Assembly: GCA_930367205.1 (NCBI GenBank)
Contig: OV884009.1
Span: 79,071,189-79,135,188 of the forward strand
Source: Acanthosoma haemorrhoidale
Taxonomy: Eukaryota > Arthropoda > Insecta > Hemiptera > Acanthosomatidae
DNA length: 64,000 bases
Direction: 5' to 3'
The notes under the pieces are model-generated. The model ran no database searches. It saw nothing but the letters and a program-made list of their open reading frames with translations, and had not been told where the DNA came from. Made by a program: the position numbers and the translations under genes. This document shows positions 44,701 through 56,431 of this stretch, piece by piece; positions within the stretch are counted from its first letter, which is position 1, and every line of letters begins with the position of its first letter.

Positions 44701-45213
44701 AATGTCTCGCCTGACCCCCGTATCTCGTAGGGGCAACAAACTCCGGATCAATAAATAATTATTATTGTCAAGTATGTTTGTGCTTCCATATGCCTATATG
44801 TTTTACGGCGGCGGTCGAAATTTAAAAAAGGATTATTCCACACCTCTTAATATGCATATATTATTTTTTAGTTTATAATAAATAAAAGGGAAGTGTATAA
44901 AAAAGTCATTTTTGTCGTGAATGATTTAATGTATAATCTCCCCCCCCCCTTAAGGACATATTAGCGATGGTAACGCGAAATCCAAATCCAACAGTTTTTT
45001 TTTTTGGTAATGGTTTAGTATAGATATTTATTTAAATTTTATGTAAAGGCAATTTTAAATGAATGAAATAATATTTAAAAAAATTAATCAATGGCTATGG
45101 GTCAACTACTTCATTTTTAATTAATGAGTTTAATACCCTTATTAATTTCACGAGGAAAGGCGGGTAATGTTTTTACTCTATCCAATGAAATTATTTATAG
45201 TGGGATGCCACTA
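44701..45213. other. Anonymous AT-rich DNA
   Basis: No gene was recognised. A poly-C run lies at 44941-44950 and a poly-T run at about 44995-45005. Confidence 0.4.
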
Positions 45214-47543
45214 GGTATAGTATAGGAGAGCTATACTATTCACAGATAGGTAGTATAGGAGACCTATACTATTTACAGATAGGTAGTATAGGAGACCTAT
45301 ACTATTCACAGATAGGTAGTATAGGAGACCTATACTATTCACAGATAGGTAGTATAGGAGACCTATACTATTCACAGGTAGGTAGTATAGGAGACCTATA
45401 CTATTTACAGATAGGTAGTATAGGAGACCTATGCTATTTACAGATAAGTAGTATAGGAGACCTATACTATTCACAGGTAGGTAGTATAGGAGACCTATAC
45501 TATTCACAGATAGGTAGTATAGGAGACCTATACTATTCACAGGTAGGTAGTATAGGAGACCTATACTATTCACAGATAGGTAGTATAGGAGACCTATACT
45601 ATTCACAGATAGGTAGTATAGGAGACCTATACTATTCACAGATAGGTAGTATAGGAGACCTATACTATTCACAGATAGGTAGTATAGGAGACCTATACTA
45701 TTCACAGGTAGGTAGTATAGGAGACCTATACTATTCACAGATAGGTAGTATAGGAGACCTATACTATTCACAGGTAGGTAGTATAGGAGACCTATACTAT
45801 TTACAGATAGGTAGTATAGGAGACCTATACTATTCACAGATAGGTAGTATAGGAGACCTATACTATTCACAGATAGGTAGTATAGGAGACCTATACTATT
45901 CACAGGTAGGTAGTATAGGAGACCTATACTATTTACAGATAGGTAGTATAGGAGACCTATGCTATTTACAGATAAGTAGTATAGGAGACCTATACTATTC
46001 ACAGGTAGGTAGTATAGGAGACCTATACTATTTACAGATAAGTAGTATAGGAGACCTATACTATTCACAGGTAGGTAGTATAGGAGACCTATACTATTTA
46101 CAGATAGGTAGTATAGGAGACCTATACTATTCACAGATAGGTAGTATAGGAGACCTATACTATTCACAGATAGGTAGTATAGGAGACCTATACTATTCAC
46201 AGGTAGGTAGTATAGGAGACCTATACTATTCACAGATAGGTAGTATAGGAGACCTATACTATTCACAGATAGGTAGTATAGGAGACCTATACTATTCACA
46301 GGTAGGTAGTATAGGAGACCTATACTATTCACAGATAGGTAGTATAGGAGACCTATACTATTCACAGGTAGGTAGTATAGGAGACCTATACTATTTACAG
46401 ATAGGTAGTATAGGAGACCTATACTATTTACAGATAGGTAGTATAGGAGACCTATACTATTTACAGATAGGTAGTATAGGAGACCTATACTATTCACAGG
46501 TAGGTAGTATAGGAGACCTATACTATTCACAGATAGGTAGTATAGGAGACCTATACTATTCACAGATAGGTAGTATAGGAGACCTATACTATTCACAGGT
46601 AGGTAGTATAGGAGACCTATACTATTCACAGATAGGTAGTATAGGAGACCTATACTATTCACAGATAGGTAGTATAGGAGACCTATACTATTCACAGGTA
46701 GGTAGTATAGGAGACCTATACTATTCACAGATAGGTAGTATAGGAGACCTATACTATTCACAGGTAGGTAGTATAGGAGACCTATACTATTTACAGATAG
46801 GTAGTATAGGAGACCTATACTATTTACAGATAGGTAGTATAGGAGACCTATACTATTTACAGATAGGTAGTATAGGAGACCTATACTATTTACAGATAGG
46901 TAGTATAGGAGACCTATACTATTCACAGGTAGGTAGTATAGGAGACCTATACTATTCACAGATAGGTAGTATAGGAGACCTATACTATTCACAGATAGGT
47001 AGTATAGGAGACCTATACTATTCACAGATAGGTAGTATAGGAGACCTATACTATTCACAGATAGGTAGTATAGGAGACCTATACTATTCACAGGTAGGTA
47101 GTATAGGAGACCTATACTATTCACAGATAGGTAGTATAGGAGACCTATACTATTCACAGGTAGGTAGTATAGGAGACCTATACTATTTACAGATAGGTAG
47201 TATAGGAGACCTATACTATTCACAGATAGGTAGTATAGGAGACCTATACTATTCACAGATAGGTAGTATAGGAGACCTATACTATTCACAGGTAGGTAGT
47301 ATAGGAGACCTATACTATTTACAGATAGGTAGTATAGGAGACCTATGCTATTTACAGATAAGTAGTATAGGAGACCTATACTATTCACAGGTAGGTAGTA
47401 TAGGAGACCTATACTATTTACAGATAGGTAGTATAGGAGACCTATACTATTCACAGGTAGGTAGTATAGGAGACCTATACTATTTACAGATAGGTAGTAT
47501 AGGAGACCTATGCTATTTACAGATAAGTAGTACCGGAGACCTA
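45214..47543. repeat. 33-bp satellite array, about 70 copies
   Basis: The unit is 33 bp and contains the imperfect palindrome TATAGGAGACCTATA followed by a variable CTATT[C/T]ACAG[A/G]TAGGTAG segment. Copies differ at only a few diagnostic positions (C/T before ACAG, A/G after it, and a rarer TATGC...ATAAG form near 45428, 45957, 47345 and 47511). The order of variants repeats in blocks, with a frequent nine-unit pattern of about 297 bp, implying higher-order amplification. Because 33 is a multiple of three, the minus-strand frame stays open throughout. The resulting 11-residue peptide repeat is a by-product, not evidence of a gene. Confidence 0.95.
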
Positions 47544-48492
47544 GGTCATAAGTAACTTCCGTTTTTTTATAATTTATTTTGCTCTCATTAAATAACAAAA
47601 TTTTATTAATTGACGAGTGCAGGACACTTTCCATGGAGTTTCTCTTGCACTCTTTGCAACTGCTGACGTATCTATCCGCAGTAATCGTTAAATTTGACTT
47701 TAACAACTCGTGGTGAATTATTCCTTGACAATCTTACCATACACACAATAAAATCTTTTTGCCATGGATGTTTCGTTTCGGATCTGGTAGGGGTGGATGA
47801 TCCTTATCAAACCACTGTCTTTTACGGACTATATTGTCATAGGTGACCCATTTTTCATAGCCTGTTTCAAACCTGTTTAAAAAAGGCTCAATTTTTACCC
47901 GTGAGATCAGACTTGTGGCGATTGACATGCGATCTTCTTTATTCCGTTCACTGAGATTGTGAGGTACCCACACTGCTAACTTGCTGACTTTCCCTAATTT
48001 CTCCAGGTGGCGGTTAACAATTGATTGTGATGTATTCAACCTTTCTGCTATACCTCTTGTTGGTTGACGTGGATTTTGCTCCTATATTGCCTTTAAAAGG
48101 TTGTCGTCAAATTTAGAAGGACGTCCCGCCTTCGGTTCGTCTTTTAAGGTCGTATCTCCAGAACGGAATTTTGTAAACCAATTTCTAACTGCCCGATCAG
48201 TTATAAGTCCTTCACCATATTAACTGCATATTTTTCAGCTGTCGCCCTAGCACTATTGCCTTGTTTAAATTCCCAAAGCATTACATGACGAATATGTACT
48301 TTTTGACTCTCCATTTCAGAGGTTAAAACAGTTTAACGTAACGTATATCACACAAAACAGTTGACAAAAGACTAACTAAAGCCTCGTCTATATAGTAAAA
48401 ACAAAAACTTGTTGTCATGGTAATTCATAACGGGTAGATACGAACAATTGATTCTACTTAGCTGCATCGGAAGTTACTTATGACTCGACCTG
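47541..48492 (-). mobile_element. Mariner element, internally deleted relic
   Basis: Inverted ends share TCATAAGTAACTTCCG (47546-47561 and the reverse complement at 48467-48482). The right end continues to TCAGGTCGAG next to a TA at 48493-48494. The element is about 950 bp against about 1.3 kb for an intact mariner. The left end directly touches the 33-bp satellite and lacks three bases of the TIR. Between the transposase remnant and the left end, the region that would hold the C-terminal catalytic domain is missing. Confidence 0.8.
47590..48314 (-). pseudogene. Mariner transposase pseudogene
   Basis: The original start is at 48314 (peptide beginning MESQKVHIRHVMLWEFKQGN), giving the helix-turn-helix DNA-binding region. 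A frame shift lies near 48215, and an in-frame TAG is at 48082-48084. The best-kept part, 47734-48039, reads VNRHLEKLGKVSKLAVWVPH and later the block that is TGDEKW in active mariners. Here it is TGYEKW, so the first catalytic Asp is lost (codon 47857-47859). Downstream (47590-47733) the frame shifts again, and the remaining DD34D region is deleted. Activity is impossible. Confidence 0.85.
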
Positions 48493-48583
48493 ATAATATC
48501 TATCCGACATTTAATAGCATCAAGCTTTCATATCAGGCAGTCAAGGTGTGGAATTATCAGGCCAGTTAGCATCTTTAACCCCT
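48493..48583. other. Short anonymous spacer
   Basis: Nothing was recognised between the mariner end and the next candidate element. Confidence 0.4.
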
Positions 48584-49092
48584 GAGCAGTGGCGTACATA
48601 GAGCTTGCACCCCTTGAGGTCCCCAATTTGCCACCCTTTTTAAATCAATCAGTGTAATTAATAATTACTGGACATTAAGAAATAAAGAAGAAAAAAACCC
48701 GTTTGTACGCATAATGCCACGTAAGCGTTTTTATATTTTTACTTTTGTTGTATTTTATTAGAAAAGTCTTGAATGACATTGTCAAAATTAGTTGTTTTCT
48801 GTGGAAAGTGTCGCTAGATCTCGATTTTCCCGCAAGGCGACGTATCTTGATGTGGACATCATCCAATTTACACGTTTTCTTGATTCACCGATAAAGCTTA
48901 AAAATGTAAAGTCGAGTCGAGCCGATGGGCCAGCACGCATTTTTGTCCAATTTCTTACTTATTACAATCGTTTATTCTTTATTAGTACATTGTTTGTTTT
49001 TGTATAATTTAGACAAAAATGCCAAAAAAAATTCTCCCCCCCCCCTTAAATATAAGCACCCACATGCCCTCTTCCCTAGTTACGAAACCGCC
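48584..49092. mobile_element. Possible hAT-type MITE
   Basis: CAGTGGCGTACATAGAGC near 48594 and, inverted, CAGGGGCGGTTTCGTAAC ending near 49092 both have the CAG-GGCG form of hAT-like ends. The two ends match only partly and I see no 8-bp target duplication. A poly-C run sits inside the right end. Two short opposed frames inside have no motif. Confidence 0.35.
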
Positions 49093-49123
49093 CCTGATTA
49101 CTAGCTGAAATGAGCATTTTTTT

Positions 49124-49327
49124 TTGTGGGGAGCATTGAAAGGAGATTGCCTTCAGGACAAATGGCTCCTGGTTGCTCCAGGTGGCTCGGCGACAGGAGC
49201 GAGCTCAAATGGTGGGACTAGTGCCTATGGCAACCTGTTTCAGATAACTGAGCCAGTGGGCAAGGAGGCCAGCAACTTCGACCGACAGATATATCCCTCA
49301 GATCTGGACCTGGCACCAAATCTCTAG
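49124..49327 (+). CDS. Codon-biased open frame, unknown product
   Basis: This 67-codon frame stands out from its AT-rich surroundings: third positions are often G or C and the composition is balanced (Gly, Ser, Ala, Leu, Asp). It begins just after a long T run and GTGGGGAG, which could be a pyrimidine tract and splice acceptor, and ends at TAG. I do not recognise the protein. It may be a decayed exon, a retrocopy fragment or part of a transposon frame. There is no sign of the rest of a gene nearby. Confidence 0.2.
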   Translation: MWGALKGDCLQDKWLLVAPGGSATGASSNGGTSAYGNLFQITEPVGKEASNFDRQIYPSDLDLAPNL

Positions 49328-52300
49328 TAGCCGGAACAACAAAATATTTGTGACGAATCAAAAGCAGCCTAGATGTCCTGTCACCAGTAGCGACATTTTC
49401 ACCAGAAATTTTGGTTTCTCCAAAATTGAGTTTAGGTAATAGTAAGAAAGGTTACCAAATAATAGAGCATTCCAGCTTCAGCAGCCTTATCTTCTACAGC
49501 CAAAAAAAAATCAAGAGACAAGAGAATCCAAAATAAATCAAGATCTTATGTGTACAATATTTTCCTTTCCTAATAGCTTCATGAATAACAGTATAGAATT
49601 ACCTGTATAGAGTGTACTATAATAGACAAAAACAACTATCAACCATAAAAGTACAATTATAATAATGTTAAACCAATGTAACATAAAACGTTAGTTAGCT
49701 GATATCATACCACGCCATATACATGTCTGCATAAAAATTAAGTGTGATATTCAATGTTCAGAAGACCTAACTAAAGCTAGTAACTATTTAGTGACATAAA
49801 TCCTTTCTAGGATCAATGTACTCAAAATTCCTATAATGAGAATGAATTGGAATGCAATTTAACATGAAAGGAATTTTGAATGAGTGAACAAATTCACATC
49901 TTAAAACGAGAAGCAGGTGTTTGGCTGGATTGATTCAGAGTTGACTGTTTTGTGACGTCTTAGACCAATTACCCAAGAAATACAGCGCAGAACCTTATGC
50001 TTCACTGGCGCCCCTCCGTCAAGGGTGCACGGAGATAAAAATAGTTCCGCTGCTACAGATGCCCCCGATAAATAAATACCCCATAAAAGACGGGGGCCAC
50101 TTCACCCCCCCCCCCCCGTGTGCCGGATGTGAGAGCGGGGGGATGACTGGGTTACGGCAATAAGCGCATTCGTGTGCAAAACGAAATAATATCTTTATTA
50201 TTCTGGGATTGTGTCCCTTAAACATTTACTATAAAGTGAGCTCTTTGACAGTATAAGCCCCCGCTAAAATTCACAATGAGCAGGGAAACATAAATATATA
50301 TATACTTCAAGAATTAAAAATATAACATGAAATAAATGTAAAAAAAGAACTTGTTTGAAAAATAAAAACAAAATATTCACACAAATATGCGTACATACAC
50401 ACTAATGCACATCTACACGGCTAGAAACAAACAAAAAATACCCTAAGCAGATGCATAACAGTACCCTTCATAGTGTAATTAGAATGTAGTAAAATACTTT
50501 TAAGTTTTTGCAGTATTATATATTAGTACCCGAAACTTAATTACGCCTAACGGCTCTTGGCGAAGAACGTTGATCGCAATAAAGATTTTATTTTAGAAAG
50601 TTTTCGAAAGTGAATTTTGAACACCTGGCATTGGATTATTTTTTATTTTCACTTTGTCTGAGTGCACGTTTTTTGCGATAGTGACCGTCAAAATTTTTCA
50701 ATATAAGTGAAATTGTACAATTATATTCGAAAACACCTTGAAACTTGCGGAATATGGGGAGTGTAAAAAAACAAACTCATGTGTCTTCTCGAATTACGCT
50801 AAAAAGCTTTTCACATTTCATGGTTACAGCCACCTTAAACTCTAAAGTAACTCTATAATAATAATAAAATAAGATAATTCTAAAGAAATTCCGAAAAGGA
50901 GTGTTTTGGGAACCAACAATAGAAATTGTGAATTTAACGTCTTTTGAGCCTAAAAGGTTTATTTTTGGTGAGTATTTTAGTCATTTACCATTAATTTACA
51001 ATCCATTAATATATTTTACTGTCAGCATTAAACACTTTATACCGTTATATAAACATGTTTATTATTATTCTTAAGAGTTTTACATACCGAAATTGTAATA
51101 AATTTGGGCAAACTAAAGATTTTTTTTTATATCAGCAATTTAATAATTAGGTTGTTATAAACAAGTTTTAGGGTAAAAAAATTTCATGATTTCTGATAAA
51201 TGGAGTTTGTCGTCTAATTAATTGTCAGGGCTAAGGGTTAATATTACTTCCTGAGTTTATATTAAATACAACCTCCTCCAACACAATAAGGTTTCTTTTT
51301 CTTATGAAGAATATAGAAAAATATGTTCTCCTTCTAAATCATTTAATTAAGTTTTTCATACACAATCCGTTTGTGAAGGTTTTGTAATGACAGAGTTACT
51401 TTTAAGGTTTGCAGAAAGGTAACCCACCAATTCGATACATAACAATGGATGGATTTAATTATAAAGAAACTATGACTCACAGGTGTGTTGTTTTATTCAT
51501 TGAATTGTTGCAAAATTTATTATTCCTTATTTTAACGGTTTTGTACGTTCCCGTTGTAATCGTTTTGTGTGTATGTAAATTTAAATTATTTGAAGTATGT
51601 TTTTGTCCTAATTGTAGTCGTAAGGATGCCTGGATGTTGATATACTATAATGTTTAGGGAGTGACTTCAAGCTTTTTTTGAAAAACTAATATACCCACTC
51701 CAACCATAACTAATACACGTGGTCTTATACTTCTTGAGCCTATGATGGTTTAACACGAATGAGACAATCCATAAAGCCCTCAACCCCTCAGATGAATCCT
51801 CTAATTTAATTAACGGATAGAAGTTCAGAATTTTACTATTATTGAGCGTGTCGCCGAGCAATGAGCTGATGAGAAAGCACGCGGGCGTAAACACGCGAGA
51901 ACTTCCAGACGGAACTTGTAAATGATGTTCAACAGATACAGTAAAATACAGCTCACCCGTGACCACTCATTAACTTGAATCGTGCACTCACAATAACTTT
52001 AAGGGTTGATTTATTTGTTTGGAATAGGTTTAGGTCGATGGGGGAAAAATACGTTACGTTTATTGAGAAAAAAAAATTCAAACGACGTATCGACATTGCC
52101 GTGTGTCTGCATCAGCTCGTATGATGGAAGCGACCAGTCTTGTTTGCCGCTGCGTCAACCATATATGTGCAAGTGTTCGCATCTCGTTCATCGCTACATG
52201 ATCGGCCCAAGTCGATTCCCAGCAGATAAAACAAGTCTTGTTTAATTTCATAGCCAACTGGGAGCTCACAGTTTAATAATTATTTTAACACCTATGGCTG

Positions 52301-52844
52301 AGTAAGATATAAGATAAGAATACTCTCCCAACACGAGGTGAACAATTCAATGTAAACACAGACTAGATAGCTCAGTCGTGACAGTATTCCCAAGCTCTTA
52401 AATCACATCAACCAGGCGAGAAACGTGTTAGAAGAACTGAGGAGAGAGGTGGAGCTAGTATAATGCGCGTGTGTTTACATTAATATCGAGTCTAGAGAAG
52501 TCGATAGAGGCGAGACTGCAATTAAGTATAATTATTTTCTCGCCTGTAGCAGCAGAATAAAGCTATTTAATCAATGCTAATCTAAGCGCTGCTTAAAAAA
52601 ACAGCCAACATTTCAGAAGAACTTGAGATACTGCACAGCCACAACAAGACTGATAAAGTTTATTGTTTCCATTCGTGAATCTTTGTTTTGAGTTATTAAC
52701 TTATCAAATTATAATTTGCAAATACACCATTAATATTTGTTATTTAAGATCTCATTCGTACCTTTTACACAAGTGTTTCGGTTCGGTCAATACGTACAGT
52801 TCACACTCATCCAATACGTATATTCTGCCCAGGAGTCCCCAACG
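49328..52844. other. Anonymous DNA
   Basis: No certain gene was recognised. A poly-C run lies at about 50107-50117 beside sequence resembling other MITE ends (ACTGGCGCCCCTCCG near 50005). An 82-codon frame at 51409-51657 (plus) encodes a hydrophobic segment followed by CVC and CFCPNC. This weakly recalls the membrane zinc (LITAF-like) layout, but it is too short and lacks the first knuckle. Confidence 0.35.
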
Positions 52845-53184
52845 TCACGTACAACGGGGACACCCCCTCCCCCAACCCTGCACTGAAACCGTCAATACCA
52901 AAGAGAGGGCAAGAGAGCCACATACGCTCAGGAAATCGGTGGGAATGGTTTCCAGGGACAGGACCCTATTGTACTTTTCTACTAACAACATTTTACTGAG
53001 GAGTTGACCAACGGATTTGGATGTGCGGAAAGTTTTCGTAGGATTTAGCAAGTTTTGAGATAAGTTCAAGTCCTGTTGGAACAAAGAGATCATTGTGAAG
53101 GGTTTGTGATGTAGAAGGGAGCGTTTTGGTTCTGAAGGTTTGGGATTGGAATGTTTGAATACGTTTGATACCCGAAGGTATCAA
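52845..53184 (-). mobile_element. Jockey-like LINE 3' end
   Basis: The minus-strand frame 52993-53184 includes IKRIQTFQSQTFRTKTLPST and then TLHNDLFVPTGLELI, parallel to the RT tails at 3.3 and 3.8 kb. The 3' UTR toward 52845 contains the AGAGCCACATACGCTCAGG block shared with the 6.4-9.6 kb LINE. It is a 5'-truncated fragment. Confidence 0.7.
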
Positions 53185-55639
53185 GGAAGGTACTTAGCAC
53201 ACAGTTCTAGTCCAAATCGGTTTTAATAACAGTTCGTATATGCGCAGTTTGTTTTCAAGTGTTGGGTTAGAGTTTCTATTAAGCAGCCTGCAAAGTTGTC
53301 TTAAAACTCCGTGTAACTCTTGCCTCTTATTTTATTAAAGTAATGTTACGTAACGGATGCACTAAGGGAAGTTCGACCAAGAGTGTAACCAAGCGTAGTG
53401 ACATCATTATATTTTATGCCAGTATAATTTTTGATGAAATACTATAGCAGGCTACTAATCATTCCAAAATATAGAATAAATACGCCATGCGAAAATGAAT
53501 AATTATTAGTATTATAATTATAAAATCTTTTTTGTCGTGGGTTTTAATATACTGTCAACTGTAAATAACAAAATATTAATCATAGTATTAATAGTGATCA
53601 GGTATCCGACCCAGAGATATTATCGGCAATAAAATGTATACGAAGCACCATATAAATTAATGGTATAGCTATTAGAATATTCAATCACAATATATAGGTG
53701 ATTATGATACACAGAATAATGCTAATTTTTTAACAACACGATATAAATTTGATATCGCATAAATCTATATACATATTTTTGTAATTTCACTACCCTGGAA
53801 TATTTAAAAATATATAGGGTTGATTTATTCTGATAAATTTTATGAAAAACTTGATCTGAATTACTTCATTCCTCTTTGATGTCAATAAAACAATTTATAG
53901 TACCTATAAATCAAGGTTATTTCTTTTTTAACCTCCAATTTGCATCTATGATTCAAATCGTGACTTAAAGCAAAGTTCACTTTTGAAATAGAAAAAAACA
54001 TCGAATTCTTATGTTAAATTATTATTAGATCGTTAGTAAATACGCTACTTGAAACTTCATGAGTGTCACAGTCTTATGTCCCACCAAGACAATGGGGAAA
54101 ATTGTGATTCTCGAGATGAATAAATATAATGAAAGTGTTTAAAGACTTGGTTAGACAAATGAATATTATCAGAATACGTACTCCAGGCATGGACAAAACG
54201 CCTAGATCTTATTATGCTCATCCAATCTTCTCCCTACTAAAGTTCATAATATCCCCATCTTAACAGGTTAATTGATAGTCGTTGCGTGAAAAATTTTCAA
54301 CATATTTAAAAATTATCACTGTTATTGCCATTCTCGAGGGGAGAGGCTCTACATTCTTCCAGGTCGGTCATACGATAGCGATCATAAATATGACTAATGC
54401 GATCTGAAATTTCAGCATATACCGAATCACTTCAAAATATGCTGATTAGTTCCTGGTTCAATAACGGTAAGTAAGGAAAAAAACTGAATGAGAATAATGT
54501 CAGGCCTGTTTCGTCAACTTTAAATATTTCTCAAGTTTTAGCTCAGAAAGCATTTAAGATTGAAAGTTCTGATTTTGCCCATGGTTGAGGACATTTTGTA
54601 GAACGCAAAAACAAATCAAGAAAAATAAAGTATTGAGATTCAAAAATGCAAATCGTGTATTTAATACCCTGCAGGCCGGTTTTAATAGGTATTTACTAGT
54701 CAAAATTTTAGATAAGGCTTGTTTACTTAACTTAGTTACCAAGTTGGTTTAACAAATATGTATTTATGGCAATTACGAGGAGTCCCGTAAGTACCTTGTG
54801 ATATTGTAACTTCGTGTTATATGCCATTAACTTCCTTTATACAAAAATATAATTCATTCATATTATCCATTCATTGAGCCTGTAAAAATATTGAAGTATT
54901 GGACGATTGAATGAAAAAAAAGGCAATTTTGATCGCTGCTTCAAAGACGTTTTGTTTTGTAACTATAGCCCGTACACATGACACATGTCATTAACCCAAC
55001 CCAAGACGTTGGTACCGAACACAGTATGATAGAAACACCAACTTTTAATTAGTATCTTAATTGACTGATGTCTTTCCATTAGTTTTTATAGCGTTGCTTT
55101 TGATTTTAGTATCTTTGGAACACTAAATAGTACTGTTGTCCAAAATATCGAGCAAATAATTACTCGATTTGACTTGAAGTACCAAACACAATGTTGATGA
55201 CAGTTTTAATGACTTTAACATATTGTTGTCTTAATCATGTTTTATGGATATGGAAGTATTTGTTTATGCCATCAATGGCACCAATGCCGCCTCAATATAA
55301 AATGCCATATCCCTTGTTCTAACAGGGGATTCATAGAGACTTTTTTAAGTTAATATGAAAAAAATAACTGTTATTTTTTACAACATAGAATAGGCTAACC
55401 AAATGGGAGTTCTCCATAGCAATGAGACATAAATAATAACATAAGATGATTAATTAACACTTACTTAAAGCTCTGTCCCTCAGAACTCGTGCGCACCGGT
55501 TGATGGGCTGTGCTATCACTGAAGATCTTCCAATGCACGAAAGAGTATTAATTATAAAGGATGGTAGTTGTGTAGCTGAGTCGATGCATAGAGTACGTGC
55601 CAGGGAGGAGAAAGAGAAGACTCACCTCGAAAGCCGGGG
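53185..55639. other. Anonymous DNA with a dispersed repeat at 54.3-54.6 kb
   Basis: No gene was recognised. About 54335-54590 holds linked blocks of the dispersed family: GGGGAGAGGCTCTAC (minus sense of the GTAGAGCCTCTCCC motif), GCGATCTGAAATTTCAG, CAAAATATGCTGATTAG and TTTCTCAAGTTTTAGCTC. Confidence 0.4.
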
Positions 55640-56431
55640 TTGGCGCAGGCACTGACTGCCGGACCAAGGGAGGGGATGGACGCAAGAACTCCGGAGAAAG
55701 GAGTGCAAAGGAGGAGGAGGGGGAGGACTCAATCCTACACCGATAAACTTTTGCGGGCATTTGTTTTCTCATCGCCAGCTTCCGCGGTCCACAGATTTGA
55801 GGTTAAGGTGCCGACCCAACAGGCTCATTCCGTGGAACCAACGATCAGTAAACTCGACCACTGCTCACCGGGAGCTATCATTCAGAATTATAGAAACAGG
55901 CTATTAGCCCGGCTTTGTTACGGATTACGGGTTGTTAAATACGAAAGCGGAACTGTGGACATAAATAAATCGATGAAATAGTCAAGACAACTCACAACTA
56001 GTTACAACTCAAACGGTACTTAACGTTTAAGATTCTATTCATACCCATCTTAGGGACACATCTCGATGTCCGTAATTTAGTTGGTGACGGAAACGCAAAG
56101 TTAATTTCAAATAAAGTTTTGGAAACCAACAATTGAAATCACGTAATTAACATATCCTATACCGGTTTTAATAATTTTTTTATGTAATTAATTATTTAAG
56201 CTTTTTACAATGTCAGTTGTTGAAAAAAGTCAAGAGACAAGAAAAGAAACTCTTGAGAAATGTGTGCGAGTGAGGCGCAAAAGGAGTGGGAGGGGGCGCA
56301 CCAAATCCCACGCCGATCAAAATTTGTGCAAATTTGTCTCCACCAACTTCCACGGTCTAATGCTTTGTGTTAATCGTGGCCTTGATTCCAGATTTAAAAA
56401 TGTTCACGGAACCGAGGAGCAAAAAACGTAA
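55640..56431 (+). repeat. Two diverged copies of a GC-richer block
   Basis: Blocks at about 55705-55800 and about 56275-56360 align: both have a purine-rich GGAGG/GGGAGGGGG run, then CAAATCC or CAATCC, ACGCCGAT or ACACCGAT, CAAATTTGTCT or GCATTTGTTTT, and CTTCC-CGGTC. Translated, both give an Arg-rich stretch ending GRT-S--D--L--FV. This could be a duplicated fragment of one transposon or the ruin of a coding exon. I cannot name it. Frames of 113 and 73 codons cross the copies. Confidence 0.4.

Noticed and set aside
45214..47543. CRISPR-like regular repeats
   Set aside because: Units are contiguous without unique spacers, in an arthropod transposon setting. This is a satellite.
45211..47706. 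A long minus-strand open frame (831 codons) with an 11-residue repeat
   Set aside because: It is produced by a 33-bp satellite whose length is a multiple of three and whose N-terminal part is out-of-frame mariner sequence. There is no independent evidence of a gene.
51409..51657. A small membrane protein with a LITAF-like CPNC motif
   Set aside because: It lacks the first CxxC knuckle and the usual HxCPxC spacing. AT-rich DNA easily yields hydrophobic frames.
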